Source: JAQGMV01 sp963828715
GTDB lineage: Bacteria > Pseudomonadota > Gammaproteobacteria > Burkholderiales > SG8-41
Direction of reading: 5' to 3'
DNA: 64,000 nt
Assembly: GCA_963828715.1 (NCBI GenBank)
Contig: CAWHFX010000016.1
Location: forward strand, 12,437-76,436
Part shown: positions 25,078 through 33,947 of the stretch, one piece after another
How the letters are laid out: every line of letters begins with the position of its first letter
How positions within the stretch are numbered: the stretch's first letter is position 1
Notes under the pieces: model-generated
Database searches by the model: none
The model's input: only the letters and a program-made list of their open reading frames with translations
Told to the model about the DNA's origin: nothing
Program-made: the position numbers and the translations under genes

Positions 25078-26517
25078 TCACGGCTCTTCGAGCACCTTCC
25101 CCGGGTTCATGAGCCCCTGCGGATCGAGTGTGCGTTTGATGGCATGCATGAGCTCGAGCTCGAGCGGGCTCTTGTAGCGCTTCAGTTCGGCAACCTTGGC
25201 AAGCCCGACCCCGTGCTCGGCGCTGAAGCTGCCGCCGAAGGCATGGACGACGTCGTAGACAACGTCGGTGACATCATGGGCTTCGCGCGCCGCGGCGTCA
25301 GCACGGCTGCGGCCGGGCACGAACGCGTTGTAGTGGAGATTGCCGTCGCCCACGTGCCCGAAGCAGATGATGCCGGCGCCCGGAAAACGTGCCGTCAGCG
25401 CCACGCGGGCATCCTCGATGAACTTCGGGATCGCGCTCACGGCCACCGAGATGTCGTGACGGTAGAGCATGCCCGGCTCGTTGCGCGCGGCTTCCGGGAT
25501 GGTCTCGCGGATGCGCCACAGCGCCTGAGATTGAGCTCCGCTCGCGGCAACCGTCGCATCGAGCGCAAGCCGCGCCTCCAGCGCGACCTCGAGCGCGTTT
25601 TCGAGCTCGCTGCGCAGGGCGTCACCGGCCTTTGCATCCGCAAGCTCGGTCAGCACGTACCAATCATGCGGCGCTGCGAGCGGGTCGCGCGTGCCGGGGA
25701 TGTGCTTCAACACGAGGTCGAGACAATTGCGCGAAATCAGCTCGAAGGCGTTGATACGCTCGCCGCAATGCCGTCGCAAGAGCGCCAGCAACTCGAGTGA
25801 GGCGTCCGGGCCGGGCACCGCAATCCATGCCGTGGCCGACGCGTTCGGTTTCGCAAAGAGTTTCAGCACGGCAGCGGTGATGATGCCGAGCGTCCCTTCG
25901 GCCCCGATGAAAAGCTGCTTGAGATCGTAGCCCGTGTTGTCCTTGCGTAACGCGCGCAGTCCGTTCCACACGCGTCCGTCGGGCAGGACGACTTCGAGTC
26001 CGAGCACGAGCTCGCGCGTATTGCCGTAGCGCAGCACGTTGACGCCACCCGCGTTCGTCGCGAGATTGCCGCCGATCGTGCAGCTTCCTTCCGCACCGAG
26101 GCTCAAGGGAAAAAAGCGATCGGCATCGGCTGCTGCCTGCTGAATGTTCGCAAGCACGACGCCCGCCTCGGCCGTGAGCGTGTTGTTCAGGGGATCGAGA
26201 CTGCGTATGCGGTTCATGCGGCCGAGTGCAACGACGATCTCGCCGCGCCCGACGCGTGGAACGGACGCCATGCACATCCCCGTGTTGCCGCCCTGGGGCA
26301 CGATCGCGGTCCCGGTCTCGGCACACAGCTTCACGACTGCCATGACTTCCTCGGTCGATGCAGGACGCACGACCGCCGGCGTCGAACCGAAATAGATGCC
26401 GCGCCAGTCGTTGGCGTAAGGCTCGACGTCGGCTGCTTCGGTCAGCACGGCCTGGGCGCCTACGATCGCACGCAAGCGCTGAATCACGTTTTCGGGGATG
26501 GGCGTATCGGGTGGCAC
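25078..26517 (-). CDS. FAD-linked oxidase (D-lactate/D-2-hydroxyglutarate dehydrogenase type)
   Basis: A 479-residue flavoenzyme of the GlcD/FAD-oxidase C family that oxidises a 2-hydroxyacid and passes electrons to the respiratory chain. The FAD-binding domain has PQGGNTGMCMASVP (near 76-89), SCTIGGNLATNAGG and GNTRELVLGLEVVLPDG. The C-terminal substrate domain has the metal-binding FGHVGDGNLHYN and SAEHGVGLAK. Length is normal. Candidates are D-lactate, D-2-hydroxyglutarate or glycolate; sequence alone does not decide. It stands alone between msrB and a terminator on the same strand. Confidence 0.85.
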   Translation of the reverse strand: MPPDTPIPENVIQRLRAIVGAQAVLTEAADVEPYANDWRGIYFGSTPAVVRPASTEEVMAVVKLCAETGTAIVPQGGNTGMCMASVPRVGRGEIVVALGRMNRIRSLDPLNNTLTAEAGVVLANIQQAAADADRFFPLSLGAEGSCTIGGNLATNAGGVNVLRYGNTRELVLGLEVVLPDGRVWNGLRALRKDNTGYDLKQLFIGAEGTLGIITAAVLKLFAKPNASATAWIAVPGPDASLELLALLRRHCGERINAFELISRNCLDLVLKHIPGTRDPLAAPHDWYVLTELADAKAGDALRSELENALEVALEARLALDATVAASGAQSQALWRIRETIPEAARNEPGMLYRHDISVAVSAIPKFIEDARVALTARFPGAGIICFGHVGDGNLHYNAFVPGRSRADAAAREAHDVTDVVYDVVHAFGGSFSAEHGVGLAKVAELKRYKSPLELELMHAIKRTLDPQGLMNPGKVLEEP

Positions 26518-26613
26518 GATTGACGGGTCCTGAGTAAGCCGCGCACCGGATCACGCGGCAGTCGCGGCGAAACTGCTCCGCATTGTACCGGCCCCGGCTT
26601 CTTTGATCGCGCG

Positions 26614-26650
26614 CTAAAAAACAAGCCGGTATCTTGTGGATACCGGCCTG
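26614..26650 (-). terminator. Rho-independent terminator downstream of the first aconitase gene
   Basis: On the minus strand GCCGGTATC, loop CACAA, GATACCGGC forms a perfect 9-bp stem (26625-26647) followed by TTGTTTTTT. It lies about 170 bases after the aconitase stop and 100 bases before the FAD-oxidase start, so it would end the aconitase transcript. A second perfect hairpin (TCAGCATC, loop GGGTA, GATGCTGA, 26660-26680) sits just before it. Confidence 0.85.
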
Positions 26651-26698
26651 CACGACAGTTCAGCATCGGGTAGATGCTGAACGTGATCAAGTCATGCT

Positions 26699-26797
26699 GT
26701 CATCGCGAGGCGCAGACAAGTGCGCCGTGGCGATCGCGTGGCGCACGCACACGCGGACGCTCCGCGATTGCTTCGCCACGCCGTGGCTCGCAATGAC
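26699..26797. repeat. 99-bp inverted-repeat element with GTCATNGCGAG ends
   Basis: Begins GTCATCGCGAG and ends CTCGCAATGAC, giving inverted termini that match at 10 of 11 positions. A second element with the same termini lies at 50535-50641. Inner parts also pair (GATCGCGTGG and similar). It lies in the aconitase 3' region. Such elements are widespread small non-autonomous repeats in bacterial genomes; no coding content. Confidence 0.75.
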
Positions 26798-26817
26798 TGA
26801 AGGCGATGCGCTCACAT

Positions 26818-29496
26818 CTACGCCAACAACTGGCGTAGAACGTAGGGCAGGATCCCGCCGTGTTGGTAGTACTCGACTTCGATCGGCGTATCGATCCGCA
26901 GCGTGAGCGGCACGTTCTCCGACTTGCCGTCCTTGCGGGTGATCGTCATCGTCATGTCCTGCATCGGGGTGATGCCATTGCCGATGCCCGCGAGATCGAT
27001 CTTCTCCGACCCGTCGAGCTTCAGCGATTGGGCGGTCGTGCCCGACTTGAACTGAAGCGGCAGCACGCCCATGAACACGAGGTTCGCGCGGTGAATACGC
27101 TCGAAGTTACGCACGATCACCGCTTTGCAGCCCAGGAGCTGCGGGCCTTTCGCGGCCCAGTCGCGCGAAGAACCCTGGCCGTATTCGTCGCCACCGAACA
27201 CGACGAGCGGCACGCCCTCCTGCTTGTAGCGCATCGCGGCGTCGTAGATCGACATCTGCTCGCCGGACGGATGGTGAATCGTGATGCCGCCTTCGGTGCC
27301 GGGCAGCATGAGGTTCTTGATGCGAACGTTCGCGAACGTGCCGCGCATCATCACTTCGTGATTCCCGCGCCGCGCGCCGTAAGTGTTGAAGTCCGCGACG
27401 CTGACGCCGTGCTCCTGCAGGTACTTGCCTGCGGGTGAGCTCGGGCGAATACCACCAGCCGGGCTGATATGGTCCGTCGTGATCGAATCGCCGAAGATGC
27501 CGAGCACACGCGCACCTTTGACGTCGGAGGCGGTGCCCGGCTGCATGCCGAAGCCTTCGAAGTAGGGCGGATGACGCACATACGTGGACTGCTCGTTCCA
27601 CTGATACGTTGCGCCGACCGCGGCGGGAATCTCGTCCCACAGCGGGTTGCCTTCCTTGAACGCGCCGAACACTCTCTTGAACATGTCGGGATCGGTCGCG
27701 TACTTCATGACGGCCGCGACTTCTTGCTGCGTCGGCCAGATGTCGCGCAGGTAGACGGGCTTCCCATCCTTGCCGTTGCCGAGCGGGTCCTTCGACATGT
27801 CGATGTTGACCGTGCCGGCGAGCCCGAACGCGACCACCAGGGGCGGGCTCATCAGGAAGTTCGCGCGGATCGCCTGGTGGATGCGCGCTTCGAAGTTGCG
27901 ATTCCCCGAAAGCACTGCCGCGCCCACGATATCGTTCTTGGTGACGGCCTCTTCGATCGCGCCGTCGAGCGGTCCCGAGTTGCCGATGCACGTCGTGCAG
28001 CCGTAGCCCGCGATGTAGTAGCCGAGCTGTTCGAGGTAGGTGAGGAGCCCCGCGTTCTTGAGGTATTCGGTGACGGCGAGCGAGCCCGGACCCAGTGACG
28101 TTTTGACACGCGCCGGCGGTTTGAGCCCTTTCTCGACGGCCTTCTTCGCGAGCAGCCCTGCGCCGAGCAGCACGCCGGGATTCGACGTGTTCGTGCACGA
28201 CGTGATGGCCGAGATCAGAACGTCGCCATGGCCGACGTCGATGCCGGATTTCGCCGTCGGTACGCGGAGCGTTTTGTTATCCGCCTTCCCGTAGCCGCCG
28301 TCGACGAAGGGTTTCTTCATCAGTTCGTCGAACTTGCTCTTCAATTCGGGCAGGTCGATGCGGTCGTGCGGGCGGCGCGGACCGGAGACGGCGGGCTTCA
28401 CGGTCGAGAGGTCGAGCTCGACCACCTCGCTGTAATCGATTTCGCCTTTCTTCGGCATGCCGTACATGCCCTGCGCCTCGTAGTAGGCCTTGACGAGAGG
28501 CACCACCTCGCCGCGGCCGGTCATGCGCAGGAATTCGCACGAGACATCGTCCACCGGGAAGAAGCCGCACGTCGCGCCGTACTCGGGCGACATGTTGCCG
28601 ATCGTGGCGCGATCCGGAATGGGCAGCGAAGCTGCACCCTCGCCGAAGTACTCGACGAATTTGCCGACGACTTTCTTTTGCCGCAGCAGCTGTGTGATCG
28701 TGAGCACGAGATCGGTGGCCGTGACACCTTCGCCGAGACGGCCGGTGAGATGCACGCCGACGACGTCGGGCTCGAGGAAATACATCGGCTGGCCGAGCAT
28801 CGCTGCCTCGGCTTCGATGCCGCCGACACCCCAGCCCAGAACGCCCAGGCCGTTCACCATCGTGGTGTGCGAGTCGATGCCGACGAGACTGTCCGGATAG
28901 CACATGTCCGCGTTGGTCCAGGTGACGCGCGACACGTACTCGAGATTGATCTGATGACAGATGCCGTTGCCGGGCGGGATCGTTTCGAACGTCTTGAACG
29001 CCTGCGCGCTCCATTTCAGGAATTCGTAACGCTCGCGGTTGCGCGAGAACTCGATTTCCATGTTTTTGCGCAGCGCATCCGGCGAGCCGTAGGTGTCGAT
29101 CTGCACGGAATGATCGATGATGAGGTGCGCAGGGCAGAGCGGCTCGATGATCTCGGGGTCCTTGCCTTGCGCCTTGGCCGCCTCGCGCATCGCAGCGAAG
29201 TCGACAACGAGTGGAACGCCGGTCATGTCCTGGAGCAGCACGCGTGCAACGACGAACGGGACCTCTTCCGTCCGGGTCGCGTTCGGCTTCCAGCCGGCGA
29301 GATTCTTGAGATGCGTGTCGGTGATCTTCAGCCCGTCGTAGTTGCGCAGCGCCGATTCGAGCACGACGCGAAGACTGCGCGGGAGACGGGAGATCTTTCC
29401 GAGCCCTGCTTTTTCAAGCGCGGGAAGCGAATAGTAGCGGCCGGTCCTGCCGCCGTACTGCAACTGCTGAAGTGAATCGAACAGGTTATGACTCAT
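26818..29496 (-). CDS. acnA: Aconitate hydratase, AcnA type (first copy)
   Basis: An 892-residue [4Fe-4S] enzyme that converts citrate to isocitrate in the TCA cycle. The iron-sulfur ligands are the Cys in AITSCTNTSNP and the CxxC in YGCTTCIGNSGP. The N-terminal domain has SLRVVLESALRNYDG and GIDSHTTMVNGLGVLGWG, and the C-terminal swivelling domain has GIFGDSITTDHISPAG and FGGDEYGQGSSRDWAAKG. The start at MSHNLFDSL (29496) was chosen over an upstream in-frame ATG, because the homologous second copy begins alike (MPHNLFDSL). A sigma-70 promoter lies 155 bases upstream. It is single and distinct from the second copy in the prp operon. Confidence 0.95.
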   Translation of the reverse strand: MSHNLFDSLQQLQYGGRTGRYYSLPALEKAGLGKISRLPRSLRVVLESALRNYDGLKITDTHLKNLAGWKPNATRTEEVPFVVARVLLQDMTGVPLVVDFAAMREAAKAQGKDPEIIEPLCPAHLIIDHSVQIDTYGSPDALRKNMEIEFSRNRERYEFLKWSAQAFKTFETIPPGNGICHQINLEYVSRVTWTNADMCYPDSLVGIDSHTTMVNGLGVLGWGVGGIEAEAAMLGQPMYFLEPDVVGVHLTGRLGEGVTATDLVLTITQLLRQKKVVGKFVEYFGEGAASLPIPDRATIGNMSPEYGATCGFFPVDDVSCEFLRMTGRGEVVPLVKAYYEAQGMYGMPKKGEIDYSEVVELDLSTVKPAVSGPRRPHDRIDLPELKSKFDELMKKPFVDGGYGKADNKTLRVPTAKSGIDVGHGDVLISAITSCTNTSNPGVLLGAGLLAKKAVEKGLKPPARVKTSLGPGSLAVTEYLKNAGLLTYLEQLGYYIAGYGCTTCIGNSGPLDGAIEEAVTKNDIVGAAVLSGNRNFEARIHQAIRANFLMSPPLVVAFGLAGTVNIDMSKDPLGNGKDGKPVYLRDIWPTQQEVAAVMKYATDPDMFKRVFGAFKEGNPLWDEIPAAVGATYQWNEQSTYVRHPPYFEGFGMQPGTASDVKGARVLGIFGDSITTDHISPAGGIRPSSPAGKYLQEHGVSVADFNTYGARRGNHEVMMRGTFANVRIKNLMLPGTEGGITIHHPSGEQMSIYDAAMRYKQEGVPLVVFGGDEYGQGSSRDWAAKGPQLLGCKAVIVRNFERIHRANLVFMGVLPLQFKSGTTAQSLKLDGSEKIDLAGIGNGITPMQDMTMTITRKDGKSENVPLTLRIDTPIEVEYYQHGGILPYVLRQLLA

Positions 29497-29903
29497 GCAG
29501 GCGCTCCTGGGGGGTTGCTGATCCGCTGCACGCGACGGGTCGTATTGCTCATTGCAGGAAGCGGGAGGGTGGACGCGCTTTTGCGACGGGCGGGTCGTCA
29601 ACCGATGTTACGATCACACGCTGCGATGCGGGTTCTCCGGGCAGCCTGCAAAAATAGCGGATGACTCCGCGCAATGTCAAGACGATGCATTTTGGCTGCA
29701 TGCGTCGCAGGGAGGCGTACACCCGGGCGAGCGCGACGCATCCACTCGCTGATCGCAGCGCGCGCTGGCGCTCGCGCAGCAATCACAACGCGAGCATTCT
29801 TCTGTAAGATGCGGGCTCCGAGAGCGCATGCCGCATCTCGAATTCGAAGATCCAGCGAGGCCGAACGTCCCGTCGGCAGCTGCGACGTGAGGAGAACTTG
29901 TTT
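29497..29903. other. Intergenic region with the aconitase promoter
   Basis: This 407-base gap separates the divergent aconitase and tctB genes. It contains a strong-looking minus-strand promoter at 29651-29680 and otherwise no gene or repeat that I can support. The tctB ribosome-binding site (GAGGAG, 29889-29894) is at the right end. Confidence 0.5.
29651..29680 (-). promoter_or_regulatory. Sigma-70 promoter of the first aconitase gene
   Basis: On the minus strand TTGACA (29675-29680) is followed by 18 bases and TATTTT (29651-29656). The -35 box matches the consensus in all six positions and the -10 in four. It lies about 155 bases upstream of the aconitase start and no other gene is between. 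Confidence 0.72.
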
Positions 29904-30368
29904 ATGGCCGACAGAGTGATCTTCGTGTTCACGCTCCTGCTCGCGGGTATTTACTTCTATGCAACCGAGCAGTTGCCCAGTCTCGAGATCGGCGATCCGC
30001 TCGGTCCGAAAGCATTTCCGCGGCTGCTCACGATCGGCCTTCTGATTACGGCCGTGGTGCTCCTGCTCGAGATTATCCGCAGCAAGAAGCGGCCGGCGCC
30101 CGTCCCGAAACCAGACGAAGAACGCACCGATCCACGCGTATACATCGTGGTCGCTGGCGTGGTCGTGTGGACGTTCCTCTTCTTCCTCGTATTCGAACGA
30201 CTCGGGTTCATGATCGGGACCAGCCTCTTTCTGCTGGGACTCACGTGCTACTTCCATCGCGGCAAATGGCTCACCAACGTTCTGTCGTCGGTCGGCTTCG
30301 CGGTCGGTAGTTACTTTCTGTTCCAGGTGCTCGGCGTGAATCTTCCGCCCGGCATCCTCCCCTTCTGA
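29904..30368 (+). CDS. tctB: Tripartite tricarboxylate transporter small membrane subunit (TctB)
   Basis: A 154-residue inner-membrane protein with about four hydrophobic helices, the small subunit of a TTT importer for citrate-like or other organic acids. It starts MADRVIFVFTLLLAGIYFYATEQLP and includes IGDPLGPKAFPRLLTIGLLI, typical for TctB. ATG 29904 was chosen because GAGGAG lies at the right distance; an in-frame TTG at 29898 is too close. It lies 9 bases before tctA. No substrate-binding TctC gene is adjacent. Confidence 0.88.
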   Translation: MADRVIFVFTLLLAGIYFYATEQLPSLEIGDPLGPKAFPRLLTIGLLITAVVLLLEIIRSKKRPAPVPKPDEERTDPRVYIVVAGVVVWTFLFFLVFERLGFMIGTSLFLLGLTCYFHRGKWLTNVLSSVGFAVGSYFLFQVLGVNLPPGILPF

Positions 30369-30377
30369 GGAGGCCGC

Positions 30378-31892
30378 GTGGATACGTTTACGCACATCCT
30401 GAACGGCTTTGCGGTCTGCATGCAGCCGATCAATCTCTGGTACACGTTTCTCGGCGTGTTCCTCGGCACGATCGTCGGCGTGCTGCCGGGGATCGGCCCG
30501 TCGGCCAGCATCGCGCTTCTGATCCCGGTGACGTTCGGCATGAACCCGACGTCTGCCCTCATCATGATGTGCGGCATCTACTACGGCACGAAGTACGGCG
30601 GATCGACCACGTCCATCCTGATCCGCACGCCGGGCGAAGCCGCCTCGGTCATGACGTCGATCGACGGCTACGAAATGGCGAAGAACGGACGCGCCGGCGC
30701 CGCGCTCGCCGTATCCGCGATCGGGTCGTTCATCGCGGGCTCGATCGGCGTCGTCGCGCTCACGCTGTTCGCGCTGCCGCTCACGTCGATGGCGCTCAAG
30801 TTCGGTCCGGCCGAGTACTTCACGCTGATGGTGTTCGCCATGACGGCGGTGTCGTCGCTCACCGGCGCTTCGCCGGCAAAAGGCATGCTCTCGACGATCT
30901 TCGGACTCATGATCGCGACGATCGGCATCGACCTTCAGAGCGGCCAGCCGCGCTATACGTTCGGCGTTCCCGAGTTCCAGGACGGCGTCGGCTTTGTCGT
31001 GGTCGTCGTCGGGCTGTTCGCGGTCGCCGAGGTATTCCGCGGCATGGAAGGTCTGTTCCAGGGCACGGCGCCCGAGATGATCAAGATAAAGGGCCGTCTG
31101 TGGCTCACACGCGAGGAGTGGAAGCGCTCGATCGGGCCGATCTGGCGCGGCGGGGTGATCGGCTTCATCATCGGCGTGCTGCCCGGCGCGGGGGGCACCA
31201 TCGCATCGATTCTTTCGTATACGACCGAGAAGCGCCTGTCCAAGCATCCCGAGGAATTCGGTAAAGGTGCGATCGAAGGCGTGGCTGGCCCCGAATCCGC
31301 GAACAATTCGGATACCGCCGGTGCGCTGGTACCGCTGCTGACGCTCGGTGTGCCGGGCGGCGGCTCCACGGCGGTGTTGCTCGGTGCGTTCATCATGTAC
31401 GGCATCCAGCCCGGGCCGCTGCTCTTCCAGAATCGTCCGGATCTCGTGTGGGGGCTGATCGACAGCATGTACATCGGCAATATCATGCTGCTCATCCTGA
31501 ACCTGCCGCTGATCGGTATCTTCGTGCGGCTCTTGTATATCCCGTCGGCTATTCTCTATCCGCTCATCATTGCGATCTCCGTGATCGGCGCCTATGCGAT
31601 CAACGGCAGCGTGACCGACCTCTATCTGATCCTTTTCTTCGGCGTCGTCGGCTATATCTTCGACAAGGTCGACATTCCGATCGCGCCGCTCGTCCTGTCA
31701 CTCGTGCTGGGGGGCATGATGGAGCAGTCGTTCCGGCAGGCAATGACGATTTCCGGTGGCAATCCGAAGATCTTCGTGAACAGCACGATCACGGTCAGTC
31801 TGATCACGCTTTCGGTTCTTTCGGTCGTGACGCCCTTCATCCTGTCGCGCATCAAGGCGTTCAGGAACACGAAGCTCTCCGAGGCGGATTAG
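30378..31892 (+). CDS. tctA: Tripartite tricarboxylate transporter large membrane subunit (TctA)
   Basis: A 504-residue, roughly twelve-helix permease that forms the transport path. It has the N-terminal motif GVLPGIGPSASIALL and GGSTTSILIRTPGEAAS, and in the second half PGAGGTIASIL, NNSDTAGALVPLLTLG and PGGGSTAVLLG. It starts at a GTG at 30378 with GAGGAGG upstream. With tctB it forms an operon with the deacetylase-like gene 8 bases later. The receptor may be the TctC at 40234 or another elsewhere. Confidence 0.93.
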   Translation: MDTFTHILNGFAVCMQPINLWYTFLGVFLGTIVGVLPGIGPSASIALLIPVTFGMNPTSALIMMCGIYYGTKYGGSTTSILIRTPGEAASVMTSIDGYEMAKNGRAGAALAVSAIGSFIAGSIGVVALTLFALPLTSMALKFGPAEYFTLMVFAMTAVSSLTGASPAKGMLSTIFGLMIATIGIDLQSGQPRYTFGVPEFQDGVGFVVVVVGLFAVAEVFRGMEGLFQGTAPEMIKIKGRLWLTREEWKRSIGPIWRGGVIGFIIGVLPGAGGTIASILSYTTEKRLSKHPEEFGKGAIEGVAGPESANNSDTAGALVPLLTLGVPGGGSTAVLLGAFIMYGIQPGPLLFQNRPDLVWGLIDSMYIGNIMLLILNLPLIGIFVRLLYIPSAILYPLIIAISVIGAYAINGSVTDLYLILFFGVVGYIFDKVDIPIAPLVLSLVLGGMMEQSFRQAMTISGGNPKIFVNSTITVSLITLSVLSVVTPFILSRIKAFRNTKLSEAD

Positions 31893-31899
31893 GCGGCGC

Positions 31900-32772
31900 A
31901 TGAATCCCTCGGAACGACTCGAATACTCCGCCATCGTCGATCGCCCGCCGCTCAGGCTGCCGGGCGGCGCGCGCCTGATCGTGTGGACGATCGTCAACGT
32001 GGAAGTGTGGGACATCGGCCGCGCCATGCCGCGGCAGGTGCTGCCGCCGCCGACGGGCATCACGCAATCGCCGGACGTGCCGCACTGGTCGTGGCATGAA
32101 TACGGGATGCGTGTGGGTTTCTGGCGCTTCAAGGACGCGCTCGACGGCCTCGGCATCGTGCCCACGCTCGCGATCAATGGCCGCGTCTGTCTCGATTACG
32201 AACGGGTTGCACGTGCAGCGCTCGAAGGCGGGTGGGAATTCATGGGCCACTCGTACGACCAGCGCCCGATTCACATGGAGCCGGACCAGCGCGCGACGAT
32301 TCAGAAAGCGGTGAAGGTGATCCGCGAATATACCGGCAAGCAGCCCGTCGGCTGGCTCGGACCGGGACTCACGCAGACGCTCGACACGCCCGAGTTGCTG
32401 GCGGAGGCGGGCATCAAGTACATCGCGGACTGGGTCGTGGACGACGAACCGTGCCGCATCAAGACGGACAAGGGACCGCTGGTGGCGCTACCTTATAGCG
32501 TCGAACTGAACGATATTCCGATGATGATGATCCAGCATCATGCGTCGTCGGAGTTCGAGGCGCGCTGCATGGATTATTTCGAGCGCGTCTACGCGGAGTC
32601 CGCGACGCGTGCGAAGGTGATGGCGATCGCGGTTCATCCGTACATCTCCGGCGTGCCGCACCGGATCAAGTACTTCGAGCGCGTGCTGCAGCAGGTGAAG
32701 CAGAACGACGGCGTCGTGTTCTGGACGGGTGAGCAGATCCTCGACTGGTACGAACGCGTTACCGCACGCTGA
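31900..32772 (+). CDS. Polysaccharide deacetylase / allantoinase-like amidohydrolase
   Basis: A 290-residue protein of the NodB/CE4 polysaccharide deacetylase superfamily, most like the cofactor-dependent PuuE-type allantoinase branch. Visible parts are RLIVWTIVNVEVWD, VPHWSWHEYGMRVGFWR, GHSYDQRPIHMEPD and WLGPGLTQTLDTPE. Its position 8 bases after tctA suggests it hydrolyses a compound brought in by the transporter, or an intermediate of its breakdown; the substrate is not known. No signal peptide, so cytoplasmic. Confidence 0.72.
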   Translation: MNPSERLEYSAIVDRPPLRLPGGARLIVWTIVNVEVWDIGRAMPRQVLPPPTGITQSPDVPHWSWHEYGMRVGFWRFKDALDGLGIVPTLAINGRVCLDYERVARAALEGGWEFMGHSYDQRPIHMEPDQRATIQKAVKVIREYTGKQPVGWLGPGLTQTLDTPELLAEAGIKYIADWVVDDEPCRIKTDKGPLVALPYSVELNDIPMMMIQHHASSEFEARCMDYFERVYAESATRAKVMAIAVHPYISGVPHRIKYFERVLQQVKQNDGVVFWTGEQILDWYERVTAR

Positions 32773-33066
32773 TGCGTTGACGAGAAATCGTCAGCAGATC
32801 AGGCTCTGCTCACTTCGAGCGCTTCGCACCGCCGGCCTCATGGCGCATGTATTCGAGAGTGACAGCAAGGCGTCATACACGATCTGCAAGGCCTGCTCGG
32901 AACTCGCATGCACGGCTTCATGGTTGCTTAGACCGCCACGCCTGCTTGCTTACTCGTGAGACAGTCATTGGAGCGGCCGATCAGAGGCAAGCTTCGAGGT
33001 GACGCAGAAGACGGAAACGGTACGACTCGTGACGTACCCGCGTCTCGCATCTCGCGATGAGGTGGC
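32773..33066. other. Intergenic region between convergent genes
   Basis: About 290 bases between the deacetylase-like gene and the convergent methyltransferase. A small hairpin follows the first gene: TGACGA, loop GAAA, TCGTCA (32778-32793). It has no T-run, so its role as a terminator is uncertain. Short open frames here (for example 32729-32959) show no family resemblance. Nothing else was seen. Confidence 0.45.
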
Positions 33067-33936
33067 TTAGGCGGGCTTGCGGAAGGCCTGGTGCCCCCAG
33101 AGCCAACCATCGCGCCAGACTTCCGTGAAGCCCTTTTCAGCGAAACGGGCGAACACCGGTCCGAAATCCTGGATGATGTGCATCGGACGGTCGGGGTCGA
33201 TCTCGGCGGCGAAGCGACCGAAGATATAGCCGCCGGGCTTCAGCGCCTCGGCCAAAGCGTCCACGGCGTCGAGAGGTTCGATCAGATGTTCGAAGACGTC
33301 CATCGCCGTGATGAAATCGAATGATTGCCGGGGTAGACGGCCTGTCTTGAGATCGACGAAGCGGGCAGGCAGACCACGCTGCTTGAAACGCCATATACAG
33401 AAATCGAGCAGGACCGAGCTGATGTCCGCGAGCGTCACGTCGAAACCGTTCGCGATATAGAGAAGGCCGCCGGAGCCGACGCCGGAGCCGAAATCCAGAA
33501 TGGACTTCACGCCGTGCGCGGCGGCGAACTTCATCGCTGCGACATAAGCGAGCGGTGTGTCATCGTCCTTGAGGGTGTGCCACCACATCAGTTCATCGAT
33601 GAACATTTCGTTGCGGTCGTAGAACCGCTCGACATGCGGCGCGTCGACTGTTTTCACGTCGTGATCCCAGGCGTCCTTGAGCGACTTCACCGCGTGCTCG
33701 CAACGCTCTCGCACCGCCGCAAGATCGTCCGTGTGCCTGCGAGTTGCGAGCTCGATCAAAGTGCTGTGTGTAAGATCGTGCTCACCTTTCAAGAGCAACG
33801 CCCGGGTCCAGATCTCGCGATAGCCGGCGAGCAGCCGTTCCTGCTCGGCCATGGCGGCATCGGTCGTAATCGCATGGGCGTCGACGCGGGCCCACAATTC
33901 GCGAAGCTGTGTCGCTAGCGGTTTTTCGGTGCTCAT
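33067..33936 (-). CDS. Class I SAM-dependent methyltransferase of unknown target
   Basis: A 289-residue protein with a helical N-terminal extension (about 1-120) and a methyltransferase domain. The SAM-binding motif I is ILDFGSGVGSGG near residues 145-156; motif II region is VTLADISSVLLD; the DxFEH-type core is FITAMDVFEHLIEP. The N-terminal part is rich in charged residues and may form a helical bundle. It is followed by nothing on its strand for 294 bases and lies 11 bases downstream of the DctP-like gene. The target is not known. Confidence 0.7.
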   Translation of the reverse strand: MSTEKPLATQLRELWARVDAHAITTDAAMAEQERLLAGYREIWTRALLLKGEHDLTHSTLIELATRRHTDDLAAVRERCEHAVKSLKDAWDHDVKTVDAPHVERFYDRNEMFIDELMWWHTLKDDDTPLAYVAAMKFAAAHGVKSILDFGSGVGSGGLLYIANGFDVTLADISSVLLDFCIWRFKQRGLPARFVDLKTGRLPRQSFDFITAMDVFEHLIEPLDAVDALAEALKPGGYIFGRFAAEIDPDRPMHIIQDFGPVFARFAEKGFTEVWRDGWLWGHQAFRKPA

Positions 33937-33947
33937 TTCTCGAAGTC

